Source of the DNA: CAZQKL01 sp964593895 [NCBI: uncultured bacterium]
GTDB lineage: Bacteria; DYJV01
Length of the DNA stretch: 24,267 bases
Direction of reading: 5' to 3'
Assembly: GCA_964593895.1 (NCBI GenBank)
Contig: CAZQKL010000009.1
Span: 5,820 to 30,086, forward strand
Below are positions 1-8,462 of this stretch, in pieces. The notes beneath the pieces are model-generated. The model did not search any database. It was given only the letters and a program-made list of their open reading frames with translations, and was not told the DNA's origin. Position numbers and translations under genes: made by a program. Position 1 is the stretch's first letter. Every line of letters starts with the position of its first letter.

Positions 1-186
1 AATGAACGACAAATAAATATATTTAAAATCATAAAAGCAAAAGGTCAGATAAGTACATCTTTATTAAAATCATATTACCCTGATGTATCAGAAAAGACAC
101 TTTATCGTGATTTAAAAAAATTAGTGAAAATGAATATTATAGAAGAAATGGGGGTTAAAAAAGGGAGAAAATATAAAATAATTTAA
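1..186 (+). CDS. C-terminal fragment of a winged-helix DNA-binding domain protein (5' end outside window)
   Basis: An open frame runs in from the left edge (frame 1) and stops with TAA at 184-186, leaving 61 residues. The visible part is a complete winged helix-turn-helix: a first helix (RQINIFKIIKAKGQIS), a recognition-helix region with VSEKTLYRDLKKLV, and a basic wing ending GRKYKII. This pattern is typical of DeoR-type regulators and of the C-terminal winged helix found in many Fic-domain and AlbA/RecG-like regulatory proteins. The rest of the protein is not visible, so the family cannot be chosen. The frame is protein-like, with no stop in 61 codons of very AT-rich DNA. The phased GACAT repeats begin at its stop codon and could be its own binding sites, but that is inference. 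Confidence 0.75.
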   Translation, partial: NERQINIFKIIKAKGQISTSLLKSYYPDVSEKTLYRDLKKLVKMNIIEEMGVKKGRKYKII

Positions 187-235
187 TAGACATTTAATGG
201 ACATAATAGACATTTAATGGACATTTATCAGACAT
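185..235 (+). repeat. Phased GACAT repeat array
   Basis: Two exact 19-bp copies with a 20-bp period lie at 185-203 and 205-223 (core AGACATTTAATGGACA), followed by a third partial copy at 229-235. The pentamer GACAT occurs at 189, 200, 209, 220 and 231, with spacings of 11, 9, 11 and 11 bp, close to one helical turn. Such phasing fits repeated protein binding on one DNA face. The array begins at the stop codon of the winged-helix gene. The binding protein is unknown. Confidence 0.7.
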
Positions 236-250
236 TTTTTAATAAAATAT

Positions 251-342
251 GTTACAGATATTCTACAGATAAACTATTTATCAGTAACCTTTGAATATAT
301 TGAAAAAAGCTAATTGTTACATATTCTACACTTTCTACAGAT
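251..342 (+). repeat. Diverged direct repeats (GTTACA/TTCTACAGAT)
   Basis: The segment 251-270 contains GTTACA followed by ATTCTACAGAT. A related arrangement recurs at 316-342 (GTTACATATTCTACA, then TTCTACAGAT at 333-342). TTCTACAGAT is exact in both copies. Immediately after, AGATTTTTT (339-347) and AAAAAATCT (353-361) form a perfect 9-bp inverted repeat with a 5-nt loop. The function is unknown. The repeats are short and the region is AT-rich, so part of the similarity could be chance. Confidence 0.45.
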
Positions 343-523
343 TTTTTATTCCAAAAAATCTATCTTATTAATTGCAAAAAAATAGTTTGTGAATAAAATG
401 AAGTAAACCAATATCTTATGTAGATACAATTTTTTAAATCTAAAAACAAAGGGATGTTAAGTGAGCTCTTTTTTTGTTTTACCAATAATAACATATTGTA
501 TTTTATGGCAAAAATTAATCATA

Positions 524-545
524 AAATGTCTAACAAATGTCTAAC
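524..545 (+). repeat. Tandem 11-bp repeat AAATGTCTAAC
   Basis: Two adjacent perfect copies of AAATGTCTAAC occupy 524-534 and 535-545. Each contains ATGTC, the inverse of the GACAT units at 189-235, again with 11-bp spacing. They lie about 45 bp upstream of the -35 element of the tRNA promoter, so they could be operator or activator sites facing it. Confidence 0.55.
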
Positions 546-587
546 AAAAATTGACTTTTTTTGTCCATTTTTATCTAATTTTTACAC

Positions 588-616
588 TTGACACTGATTA
601 AATAAAATGCTACTAA
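588..616 (+). promoter_or_regulatory. Probable sigma-70-type promoter of the tRNA-Arg/cobD unit
   Basis: A perfect -35 TTGACA (588-593) is followed after 17 bp by TACTAA (611-616), preceded by TGC at 608-610 as in an extended -10. The -10 hexamer itself is weak (3 of 6). The expected start near 623 would leave a leader of about 23 nt before the tRNA. No other promoter is obvious before cobD or gyrA, so it may serve the whole downstream unit. Confidence 0.55.
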
Positions 617-645
617 TCCTTGAAAATATTGAAAAAGATGGATTT

Positions 646-718
646 GCCCCCATAGCTCAGGAGGATAGAGCACTGGATTCCTAATCCAGGTGGCCAGGTT
701 CGAGTCCTGGTGGGGGCA
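646..718 (+). tRNA. tRNA-Arg (anticodon CCU)
   Basis: A full cloverleaf can be drawn. The acceptor stem is GCCCCCA (646-652) with TGGGGGC (711-717). The D stem is GCTC/GAGC, and the anticodon stem CTGGA/TCCAG encloses the 7-nt loop TTCCTAA. The T stem is CCAGG/CCTGG around TTCGAGT, and the discriminator base is A718. The central loop bases CCT give anticodon CCU, reading AGG codons. AGG and AGA are the main arginine codons in the surrounding genes. CCA is not encoded (AAG follows the discriminator region), so the 3' end must be added enzymatically, and a tRNA nucleotidyltransferase gene lies about 4.5 kb downstream in the same direction. The cobD start codon is only 16 nt past the tRNA end. 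Confidence 0.95.
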
Positions 719-734
719 AGTTAAAATTATAATC

Positions 735-1799
735 ATGCCTTTTATTCCAGAACATGGTGGAAAATACTATTTTAAAAGTCAAATTTTGTATGATTTTAGC
801 GTAAATATCAATCCTTTAGGATATCCAAAAGGTTTAAAAAAAAGGGTTTTTGAAAATTTTGAAATTATCAATGAATATCCTCCTGCATATGCAGAAAATT
901 TTTTGAAAAATTTTTCTAATTTAAATTCTGTCCCTGTTTCAAACATTATTGCAGGTAACGGTTCTATCCAGTTGATTTATGCAATCCCTAATGCCCTTAA
1001 AATTAAAAATGCAATAATTATTGTTCCAAATTTTTCTGAATATGAAAAAGCATTAAAGATCAATAATTCCAATATCTTATATTTTTTTTTAAAAGAAGAA
1101 GAAAACTTTTGTCTTAATTTAAATGAATTTTTATCTTTTTTAAACAAAAATAGAAATTATGATGCAGTTTTTATATGCAATCCTTCTAATCCATGTGGAA
1201 CTATAATAAAAAATGAAGAATTACAAGAAATAGTAAAATTTTTAAAAAAGAAGGATAAATTATTAGTTCTTGATGAAGCATTTATTGATTTTACTGATGA
1301 AAAGTCATTAATAACTTATGATTTTCAAAATTTAATAATTTTACAATCTTTTACAAAAAATTTTGCTATCCCAGGTTTAAGACTTGGCATTTGTAAAGCA
1401 GATAAAAAAATAATTTCTAAAATAAAAAAATTAATTCCACCATGGTCAATAAATAATTTCAGCATAGTTGTCGGCAATTTTTTGATTCAGAAAAAAGATT
1501 TTTTGAAAAAAACAAAAAAATTTGTTAAAAAGGAAAGACTTTTTTTATCAGAAAAATTACAAAAAATTTTAGATTTAAAAGTTTTTAATTCATACGCAAA
1601 TTATCTTTTAGTTAAAATTTTAAATAATTCAACAGTTTTTGAACTTCAGGAATTTTTGTTGAAAAATAAAATTTTAATTAGAAATTGTGCAAATTTTACA
1701 GGGTTAAATGAAAAATTTTTCAGAATAGCAATAAAAAAAAGAGATGAAAATTTAATTTTAATCAAATATTTAGAAAAATTTTTTAGAGGAGAAAAATGA
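735..1799 (+). CDS. cobD: L-threonine-O-3-phosphate decarboxylase-like PLP aminotransferase (CobD/HisC family)
   Basis: This is a 354-residue fold-type I PLP enzyme. CobD decarboxylates threonine phosphate to (R)-1-amino-2-propanol phosphate, the linker of the cobalamin nucleotide loop. The N-terminal HGG followed by [10 protein letters not shown] is the hallmark that separates CobD from its relative HisC. NPSNPCG starts at residue 149, DEAFIDF at 180, and [14 protein letters not shown] carries the PLP lysine at K208. The frame is open further upstream, but that would run into the tRNA, and family proteins begin just before HGG, so the ATG at 735 is chosen. It has no clear Shine-Dalgarno sequence. 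The gene overlaps gyrA by ATGA. Its codon use is even more AT-rich than its neighbours, with long A/T runs. cobU downstream supports a cobalamin role; HisC activity is the alternative. Confidence 0.85.
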   Translation: MPFIPEHGGKYYFKSQILYDFSVNINPLGYPKGLKKRVFENFEIINEYPPAYAENFLKNFSNLNSVPVSNIIAGNGSIQLIYAIPNALKIKNAIIIVPNFSEYEKALKINNSNILYFFLKEEENFCLNLNEFLSFLNKNRNYDAVFICNPSNPCGTIIKNEELQEIVKFLKKKDKLLVLDEAFIDFTDEKSLITYDFQNLIILQSFTKNFAIPGLRLGICKADKKIISKIKKLIPPWSINNFSIVVGNFLIQKKDFLKKTKKFVKKERLFLSEKLQKILDLKVFNSYANYLLVKILNNSTVFELQEFLLKNKILIRNCANFTGLNEKFFRIAIKKRDENLILIKYLEKFFRGEK

Positions 1800-4237
1800 A
1801 AGAAATTTTTGGAGAAAAAATTCAGGAAGTTCCAATTGAGGAGGAATTGAAAAGGTCTTATTTAGATTATGCAATGAGTGTAATTATTGGAAGAGCACTT
1901 CCTGATATTAGAGATGGATTAAAACCAGTTCATAGAAGAATTCTTTATGCAATGCATGAGCTTGGAAATACATATAATAAGCCTTATAAGAAATCCGCAA
2001 GAATTGTGGGTGAGGTTATTGGTAAATATCATCCTCATGGAGATGCAGCTGTTTATGATGCAATTGTAAGAATGGCTCAAGATTTTTCCATGAGGTATCC
2101 TTTAATTGATGGTCAAGGTAATTTTGGTTCAATTGATGGAGACCCACCTGCAGCAATGAGATACACAGAAGTTAGAATGACAAAAATTGCTTCAGAATTT
2201 TTGCAAGATTTAGATAAAGAAACAGTAGATTTTATGCCTAACTATGACAATTCTTTGCAAGAACCAGTAATTTTACCCACAAAAGTGCCAAATCTTTTAA
2301 TAAATGGTTCAAGTGGAATTGCTGTTGGAATGGCAACAAATATTCCACCTCATAATTTAACTGAAGTTATAGATGGATTAATTGCTTTAATTGACAATCC
2401 TGAAATATCAATAGATGAGTTGATTAAAATAATTAAAGGTCCAGATTTCCCAACTTATGGGATTATAAGAGGAATAAAAGGTATTGAAGATGCATATAAA
2501 ACAGGGAAAGGCACAATAATTATTACAGGAAAAGCTGAAATTGAAGAATTAAAAGGAAAAAAGCCAGCAATAGTTATTACTGAAATTCCATATCAGGTAA
2601 ATAAAGCAAGATTAATTGAGAAGATAGCTCAACTTGTTAAAGATAAAAGGATTGATGGAATAACTGAAATTAGAGATGAAAGTGATAGAAAAGGAATGAG
2701 AATAGTTATAGAACTTAGAAAAGATGCTCAGCCAAAGGTTATTTTAAACAATTTATACAAATTTACAAGCCTTCAAACTTCTTTTGGAATTATTCTTCTT
2801 GGGATATTGAATAATCAACCAAAAATCTTTAATCTTAAAGAGCTTTTACATCACTTTGTTGAATTTAGAAAAGAAATTGTTACAAAAAGAACAATATATG
2901 AAAAAAGAAAAGCAGAAGAAAAAGCTCATATTTTAGAAGGATTAAAGCTTGCCATTGAAAATATTGATGAGGTTATTTCAATTATTAAAAGTTCTGAAAA
3001 TCCTCAAAAAGCAAAAGAAAAATTGATAGAAAGATTTAAATTTACTGAAAAACAAGCTCAGGCAATCCTTGATATGAGACTCCAAAGATTAACATCTCTT
3101 GAAAGAGATAAAATTATTTCAGATTATAATGAAACCTTAAAATTGATTTCAGAATTAACAGAAATTCTTGAAAAAAAAGAAAAATTAATGGCAGTAATTA
3201 AAGATGAGCTTATAAAAATAAAAGAGCAGTATGGAGACGAAAGAAGAACAAAAATAGAAGTATCCCCAATGGAAATTGATATAGAAGATTATATCCCAGA
3301 TGAAGAGGTTATAGTTACTATAACAAATCATGGATATATAAAAAGAACTCCTCTTAAGGTTTATAGAAATCAGAAAAGAGGAGGAAAGGGAAGAAGCGGA
3401 ATTACCACAAAAGAAGAGGATTTTGTTAAAGATATTTTTTTAGCTTCAACTAAAGATTATCTTTTACTTTTTACAAATAGAGGAAAGGTTTATTGGCTAA
3501 AAGTTTATGAGTTACCTCAACCAGCTAATGTTAATGCAAAGGGAAGGGCAATTGTAAATTTATTAAATCTCCAGCATGGTGAGAAAATTTTATCAATTCT
3601 TCCAGTAAAAGAATTTTCAGAAAATAGTTATGTTATGATGTGCACAGTTAAAGGGCTAATTAAGAAAACTCAACTTAAAGCATTTTCAAATCCAAGGTCA
3701 AATGGAATAATTGCAATAAGCCTTGATGAAGACGACCAATTACTTACAGCAAAATTAACTAATGGAAATAATGAAATATTTTTAGGAACATACAAAGGAA
3801 ACTCTATAAGATTTCATGAAAAAGAGGTAAGACCAACAGGAAGGAATTCAAGAGGAGTAATTGGGATAAGAATGGATAGTGAAGATAGAGTTGTTACAAT
3901 GGAAGTTTTAAAGGAGGATGGAGAAATTTTAACTGTTACTGAAAATGGTTATGGAAAGAGAACTCCACTTGAAGAATATAGAGTTCAATTAAGAGGTGGG
4001 AGAGGAATTAAACTGGCAAATATTACTGATAAAAGTGGACCAATTGTTGAGGCTATTCAGGTAATGGAAGATGATGAAATTATGCTTTCATCAAATAAAG
4101 GAAAATTTATTAGAATTTCAGTGAATGAAATAAGAATTTCAGGAAGAGTGACAACTGGAGTTAAACTTGTTAATCTTGAAAAAGATGAGAAAGTAGTAGG
4201 AGTTACAAGGATACCAAACAATGGAGAAAATAACTAA
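1796..4237 (+). CDS. gyrA: DNA gyrase subunit A
   Basis: This is the 813-residue type IIA topoisomerase breakage-reunion subunit, which partners GyrB to introduce negative supercoils. The N-terminal winged-helix domain contains the catalytic tyrosine in AAMRYTE at Y123. The quinolone-resistance region [17 protein letters not shown] has Ala84 where E. coli has Ser83, while Asp88 matches E. coli Asp87. A coiled-coil tower follows in the middle. The C-terminal beta-pinwheel starts with the GyrA box QKRGGKG at residues 526-532, which identifies gyrase rather than ParC. The protein is shorter than E. coli GyrA (875), mainly because the acidic C-terminal tail is missing. It overlaps cobD by 4 nt and gpsA by 17 nt; GAGGAG-like bases just upstream serve as ribosome binding site. 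gyrB is not in the window. Confidence 0.98.
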   Translation: MKEIFGEKIQEVPIEEELKRSYLDYAMSVIIGRALPDIRDGLKPVHRRILYAMHELGNTYNKPYKKSARIVGEVIGKYHPHGDAAVYDAIVRMAQDFSMRYPLIDGQGNFGSIDGDPPAAMRYTEVRMTKIASEFLQDLDKETVDFMPNYDNSLQEPVILPTKVPNLLINGSSGIAVGMATNIPPHNLTEVIDGLIALIDNPEISIDELIKIIKGPDFPTYGIIRGIKGIEDAYKTGKGTIIITGKAEIEELKGKKPAIVITEIPYQVNKARLIEKIAQLVKDKRIDGITEIRDESDRKGMRIVIELRKDAQPKVILNNLYKFTSLQTSFGIILLGILNNQPKIFNLKELLHHFVEFRKEIVTKRTIYEKRKAEEKAHILEGLKLAIENIDEVISIIKSSENPQKAKEKLIERFKFTEKQAQAILDMRLQRLTSLERDKIISDYNETLKLISELTEILEKKEKLMAVIKDELIKIKEQYGDERRTKIEVSPMEIDIEDYIPDEEVIVTITNHGYIKRTPLKVYRNQKRGGKGRSGITTKEEDFVKDIFLASTKDYLLLFTNRGKVYWLKVYELPQPANVNAKGRAIVNLLNLQHGEKILSILPVKEFSENSYVMMCTVKGLIKKTQLKAFSNPRSNGIIAISLDEDDQLLTAKLTNGNNEIFLGTYKGNSIRFHEKEVRPTGRNSRGVIGIRMDSEDRVVTMEVLKEDGEILTVTENGYGKRTPLEEYRVQLRGGRGIKLANITDKSGPIVEAIQVMEDDEIMLSSNKGKFIRISVNEIRISGRVTTGVKLVNLEKDEKVVGVTRIPNNGENN

Positions 4238-5222
4238 CTTAACAATTATTGGAGCAGGAAGCTGGGGAACAGGTTTAGCAATATACCTTTCTCAAAAATA
4301 CAAAATTTATCTATGGGGAAGAGATAAAAATCAAATTGAATATATGAAAACTCATAGAAAAAATCCAAAGTATTTAAAAGAATTTAAGTTAAATGAAAAT
4401 ATAATCCCAACTTCAAATCTTAAAGATGCATTGGATAAAGCAGAAATAGTAATAAATGCAATTCCAACTCAGCAAATTAGAAAATTTTATATTGAGAATA
4501 AAGATTTTTTTAAGAATAAAATTATTATAAACACATCAAAGGGTATAGAAAATGAAACATTAAAGCTAATTGATGAGATTTTTTTTGATATTTTTAATAC
4601 AAATGATAATTTTGTTACATTATCAGGACCAACATTTGCAAAAGAAATTGCACAAGGTAAACCTTCAGCAGCAACAGTTTCATCTTACAATGAAGAGCTT
4701 GGTAAAACTTGCCAGAAAATAATAAATTCAGAAAAGTTTAGAATATACTTTGAACCAGATGTAAAAGGAGTATTGTTAGGTGGGGCTTTAAAAAATGTAA
4801 TTGCAATTGCAGCAGGAATTATTGAAGGGTTATCTCTTGGATTGAATTCTCTTGCAGCATTAATTACCCGAGCTTTAGCAGAAATAAGAAGACTTGGAAC
4901 AAAACTTGGGGCAAATTCATTGACTTTTTCAGGGTTAAGCGGACTTGGAGATTTGGTTTTAACCTGTTATGGAAATTTAAGTAGAAATAGAAAAGCAGGA
5001 ATTTTACTAAGTAAAGGATATGATTTAAAAAGGATTTTAAAAGAAATTGGAGAGGTTGCTGAGGGAATTTATACATCTAAATCTGCATATAATTTAAGTA
5101 AAAAGTTAAATGTTGATATGCCAATTACAAAAGAGGTTTACAAAATAATTTATGAAGGAAAATCTCCCATAAAAGCATTGCAGGATTTGATGAAAAGAGA
5201 TTTAAAGTATGAAAAAGACTAA
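4221..5222 (+). CDS. gpsA: Glycerol-3-phosphate dehydrogenase [NAD(P)+]
   Basis: This 333-residue cytosolic enzyme reduces dihydroxyacetone phosphate to sn-glycerol 3-phosphate for phospholipid synthesis. The Rossmann motif GAGSWGT is at residues 11-17. SKGIE at 106-110 and SGPTFAKEI at 135-143 are family signatures. Lys191 in [10 protein letters not shown] is the expected catalytic lysine, and [15 protein letters not shown] followed by SRNR (237-257) forms the substrate site. The length is standard. The start codon lies inside the end of gyrA (17-nt overlap), and its own end overlaps the next gene by 14 nt, so translation is probably coupled along this run. Confidence 0.97.
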   Translation: MEKITNLTIIGAGSWGTGLAIYLSQKYKIYLWGRDKNQIEYMKTHRKNPKYLKEFKLNENIIPTSNLKDALDKAEIVINAIPTQQIRKFYIENKDFFKNKIIINTSKGIENETLKLIDEIFFDIFNTNDNFVTLSGPTFAKEIAQGKPSAATVSSYNEELGKTCQKIINSEKFRIYFEPDVKGVLLGGALKNVIAIAAGIIEGLSLGLNSLAALITRALAEIRRLGTKLGANSLTFSGLSGLGDLVLTCYGNLSRNRKAGILLSKGYDLKRILKEIGEVAEGIYTSKSAYNLSKKLNVDMPITKEVYKIIYEGKSPIKALQDLMKRDLKYEKD

Positions 5223-7863
5223 GATAATTGTGCCTCATCTAAATATTGATTATGATGCCCTTGCAAGCACAATTGCAGCAAAAAAACTTTATCCAGATGC
5301 TGAAATAGTTCTTCATGGAACAAAAGAAAAAAGTATGAAAAATTTTTTTATTCATACAATAATCTATTCTCTCAATGTTAAAACAGAAAAGGATATAAAT
5401 CTTGAAGATGTTGATACATTAATTATTGTTGATACTTCCAGAAAAGATAGAATTGGAAATTTTGCCAAATTACTTGATAGAAAAGATGTTAAAGTAATAG
5501 TTTTTGACCATCATTTTGAAGAAAATGATATAAAGGCTCATGAGTTGTATTTAGAGCCAACAGGTTCATGCACAACAATTCTTGTGAAAAAATTAAAGGA
5601 AAAGAATATCCCTTTAACTGATACAGAAGCAACAATTCTTATGATGGGAATATACGAAGATACAGGAAATCTCACATTTAACACAACAACAGAACAAGAT
5701 TATTATTCAGCAGCATATTTATTAAAACATGGTGCAAATTTGAATATTGTGAGGGACATTCTTTATCATGATATTACTGAAGAGCAGATAGAAATTTTAA
5801 AGCAGTTTATTGATACTGAACAGAAATACAATGTAAAAGGAGTAGAAGTTACAATTGTTACAGCATCATCTGATAATTATATCCCTGAAGTTGCAGTTGC
5901 GGTTAACAAATTTAAAGATATGAAAAATCTTCCAGTAATTATTGCACTTTTAAGACTTGAAAATAAAATTCATATAATTATTAGAAGCTCATCTCCTAAA
6001 ATAAATGCAAAAGAAATTGCAGAAAATTTTGATGGAGGTGGACATCCTTCAGCTGCAAGTGCAGTAATTAAAGATAAAACCTTACCTCAAGTTTATGAAG
6101 ATATAGTTTCTCTTTTATCATCAATTGATAAACCTAAACTCCTTGCAAAAGATATAATGACATTTCCTCCAAAATATATAAATGAAAATCAATCAATTGT
6201 GGATGCTGAATTAATTTTAAATAGATACAATATAAATGTGCTACCAGTGGTGAATGATGAAGGAGAACTAACTGGATTAATTACAAGACTTATAGTTGCA
6301 AAAGCATTGTATCACCGTCTAAAAAATATAAAAATTAAAGACATAATGATTAAAGAATTTAATGTAGTCTCACCATATGATAGTTTTGAAAAAGTTAAAG
6401 ATTTTGTTTTAAAAGATAATCAAAGATTACTTCCAGTTGTTGAAAATGGTGAACTTGTCGGGGTTATTACAAGAACAGATATTTTAAAAACATTGTATCA
6501 GCTTGATTTGGAAAAGGATAAGCCATTAAATTTAAAACCTAAAACATTTGAAAAAGATTTAAAAAAATTAATTAAAAGTGAACTTCCAGAGGAAATTTAT
6601 TCAAAACTTTTTGCATTGGGAGAAATTGCAGAAAAATTAACTTACAGAATTTTCCTTGTTGGTGGAATTGTAAGGGATTTGTTGTTAAAACATAAAAATT
6701 ACGATGTTGATATTGTTGTTGAAGGAGATGGGATAATTTTTGCAAAAAAAGTAAAAAAAGAGCTTAAAATTGTTGAAAAAATTGTAACTCATGAAAAATT
6801 TAAAACCGCAACAATTTTCTTTAATGATGGCATAAAATTTGACATAGCTACTGCAAGAGTTGAATATTATAAAAAACCAGGTAGCTTACCTGTTGTTGAG
6901 GAGAGTTCTCTTAAAATGGATTTATACAGAAGAGATTTTACAATAAATGCTCTTGCAGTTGAGCTTACAAAAAATAATTTTGGTAAACTTATAGATTTTT
7001 TTGGTGGATTAAAAGATTTAAAAGAGAAAAAGATTAGAATTATTCATAATTTAAGTTTTGTTGAAGACCCAACGAGGATATTTAGAGCGGTGAGATTTGC
7101 TGGTAGATTTGGTTTTGAAATAGGTAAACAAACACATAGTTTAATAAAAAACGCTGTAAATTTAAAACTTATTGAAACAATTGATGGTAAAAGAATTTTC
7201 AATGAATTAAAATTAATTTTTGAAGAGGAAAATGTATTTAAAATTATTGAAATGCTAAATCAATACAAATTGTTTAAATTTTTTCATGAAAAATTAATTC
7301 TTCAGGAAAATGAACTTCAGTTAATTTATAAAATTTCTGAATATATAAAATGGTTTGAATTAACATTTCCAGATGAAAAAAAGTTAAAAAAATGGGCTAT
7401 ATATTTAATTGCAATTTTAAATAAACTTAATGAACAAGAATTTAGAAAATCTATTGAAAAATTAAATCCTTTTGAAAAAGAGAAGAAATTCATCTTTTTA
7501 TGTAAATCTGAAATATTAGAAATAATGAAAAATCTCATTAGAAAAAGAGATATGAAAAATTCAGAAATTTATAATCTTTTGAAAAATAAACAGAGAGAAA
7601 GCTTGATTTTTGTTTTAGGTTATCTTGAAGATGAAAAAATTAAAAAACGAATAATTGATTATTTCATAAAATTAAGATTTATAAAACCTGAAATTACAGG
7701 AAAAGATTTAATAGCCTTTGGTTTTACTCCTTCCCCATTGTTTAGAGAGATTTTAAATAAGTTGCATGAAAAAAAGCTTGATGGTGAATTGAAAAGTTAT
7801 GAAGATGAAAAAGAATTTGTAAAAAAAGAATTTTTACCTTTAATTATTCAACAAGAGTATTAA
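5209..7863 (+). CDS. DHH-CBS-tRNA nucleotidyltransferase fusion (A-adding or CCA-adding enzyme)
   Basis: This 884-residue three-part protein starts with a DHH phosphoesterase-like domain: H10/D14/D16, D75, DHH at 100-102, EDTGN at 150-154, and the DHHA1 motif GGGH at 276-279. Two CBS domains follow (about 308-365 and 372-430). The C-terminal class II nucleotidyltransferase has GG at 485-486, RD at 489-490, the metal-binding DVD at 499-501, RRD at 574-576 and DPTRIFRAVRF from 620, then a helical tRNA-binding tail. The nucleotidyltransferase builds the tRNA 3' CCA. In bacteria with split CC-adding and A-adding enzymes, the A-adding one often has this large architecture, but full CCA-adding enzymes with the same fusion also exist, so specificity is not assigned. 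The DHH part keeps its metal ligands and may be an active nanoRNase/phosphodiesterase. It overlaps gpsA by 14 nt and abuts cobU. Confidence 0.93.
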   Translation: MKKTKIIVPHLNIDYDALASTIAAKKLYPDAEIVLHGTKEKSMKNFFIHTIIYSLNVKTEKDINLEDVDTLIIVDTSRKDRIGNFAKLLDRKDVKVIVFDHHFEENDIKAHELYLEPTGSCTTILVKKLKEKNIPLTDTEATILMMGIYEDTGNLTFNTTTEQDYYSAAYLLKHGANLNIVRDILYHDITEEQIEILKQFIDTEQKYNVKGVEVTIVTASSDNYIPEVAVAVNKFKDMKNLPVIIALLRLENKIHIIIRSSSPKINAKEIAENFDGGGHPSAASAVIKDKTLPQVYEDIVSLLSSIDKPKLLAKDIMTFPPKYINENQSIVDAELILNRYNINVLPVVNDEGELTGLITRLIVAKALYHRLKNIKIKDIMIKEFNVVSPYDSFEKVKDFVLKDNQRLLPVVENGELVGVITRTDILKTLYQLDLEKDKPLNLKPKTFEKDLKKLIKSELPEEIYSKLFALGEIAEKLTYRIFLVGGIVRDLLLKHKNYDVDIVVEGDGIIFAKKVKKELKIVEKIVTHEKFKTATIFFNDGIKFDIATARVEYYKKPGSLPVVEESSLKMDLYRRDFTINALAVELTKNNFGKLIDFFGGLKDLKEKKIRIIHNLSFVEDPTRIFRAVRFAGRFGFEIGKQTHSLIKNAVNLKLIETIDGKRIFNELKLIFEEENVFKIIEMLNQYKLFKFFHEKLILQENELQLIYKISEYIKWFELTFPDEKKLKKWAIYLIAILNKLNEQEFRKSIEKLNPFEKEKKFIFLCKSEILEIMKNLIRKRDMKNSEIYNLLKNKQRESLIFVLGYLEDEKIKKRIIDYFIKLRFIKPEITGKDLIAFGFTPSPLFREILNKLHEKKLDGELKSYEDEKEFVKKEFLPLIIQQEY

Positions 7864-8391
7864 ATGAGTAGAAAAATTTTTGTTTTAGGTGGAGCAAAAA
7901 GCGGTAAAAGTAGGTTTGCTCAAAATTTAGCAGAAAGTTTTCAAGGGAAAAGAACTTATATTGCAACAGCATTGCCAATTGATGATGAAATGAAAGATAA
8001 AATAGAAAAGCATAAAAATAATAGAAATCCTGAACTTTGGCATAATCTAATTGAAGAACCTTATGAGCTTCCAGAAATTTTAATGAAATTAAACAATAAT
8101 ACAGATGTTGTTCTTGTTGATTGCTTAACTGTTTGGCTTTCCAATATTTTTATGAAATTTGAAGATGATTATGATAAAATTTTAGAAAAAATTAATTTGC
8201 TGGAAAATGCAATAATGAATTTAAAATATAACATTGTTTTGGTTTCAAATGAAGTTGGCATGGGAATTGTTCCAGCGAATAAACTTGCAAGGATTTTTAG
8301 AGAATTTTCTGGAATTATGAATCAAAAAGTTGCTTCAATATCTGACGAGTTTTATCTTTTTTTCTGTGGATATTCAATAAGATTAAAATAA
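7864..8391 (+). CDS. cobU: Adenosylcobinamide kinase / adenosylcobinamide-phosphate guanylyltransferase
   Basis: This 175-residue bifunctional enzyme of cobalamin nucleotide-loop assembly phosphorylates adenosylcobinamide and transfers GMP to give adenosylcobinamide-GDP. The P-loop GGAKSGKS is at residues 9-16. TYIATALPIDDEMKDKIEKH carries the conserved region with the guanylylated histidine, and LVDCLTVWLSN and SNEVGMGIVP are family blocks. The length is normal. The ATG follows the stop of the preceding gene directly with no spacer, indicating translational coupling. It is the second cobalamin gene in this run (cobD at the other end), so the substrate chain is consistent, although cobS, cobT and cbiB are not present here. 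Confidence 0.96.
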   Translation: MSRKIFVLGGAKSGKSRFAQNLAESFQGKRTYIATALPIDDEMKDKIEKHKNNRNPELWHNLIEEPYELPEILMKLNNNTDVVLVDCLTVWLSNIFMKFEDDYDKILEKINLLENAIMNLKYNIVLVSNEVGMGIVPANKLARIFREFSGIMNQKVASISDEFYLFFCGYSIRLK

Positions 8392-8398
8392 TTTTTAC

Positions 8399-8425
8399 TT
8401 GACAACTATTCATCTAAATTATAAT
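8399..8425 (+). promoter_or_regulatory. Sigma-70-type promoter for dctQM
   Basis: TTGACA at 8399-8404 is followed by a perfect TATAAT at 8420-8425. The 15-bp spacer is shorter than the usual 17, so the promoter may be weak or need an activator. It lies 38 bp before the dctQ start, with GAGGG at about 8451-8455 as ribosome binding site. Confidence 0.7.
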
Positions 8426-8462
8426 GGAAGTTTAATTTTAATAAACTCAAGAGGGATTTGAA

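Larger units (their letters stand above)
187..645. other. 459-bp non-coding AT-rich region
   Basis: No convincing gene lies between the winged-helix fragment and the tRNA. The region holds the GACAT array (185-235), the TTCTACAGAT repeats (251-342), a 9-bp inverted repeat (339-361), a tandem 11-bp repeat AAATGTCTAAC (524-534 and 535-545) whose ATGTC core is the reverse complement of GACAT, and the tRNA promoter. A 44-codon frame starting at 454 is of low complexity and has no properly spaced ribosome binding site, so it is not called. Confidence 0.6.

Noticed and set aside
388-396. Single DnaA-box-like TTATTCACA (minus strand) in AT-rich DNA upstream of gyrA
   Set aside because: Only one match and no cluster, no dnaA/dnaN nearby; expected by chance in such AT-rich sequence. 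No origin is called.
454-588. 44-codon open frame starting ATG at 454
   Set aside because: Low-complexity translation, GGG directly adjacent to the ATG instead of a spaced ribosome binding site, and overlap with repeats and the tRNA promoter.
690-734. Upstream extension of cobD to position 690
   Set aside because: It would translate the anticodon loop and T arm of the tRNA; CobD proteins normally start shortly before HGG, which the ATG at 735 provides.
836-1090. Runs of 8 A and 9 T inside cobD as possible phase-variation or slippage tracts
   Set aside because: Similar runs occur in gyrA and elsewhere in this AT-rich genome, and the frame is intact; nothing points to programmed slippage.
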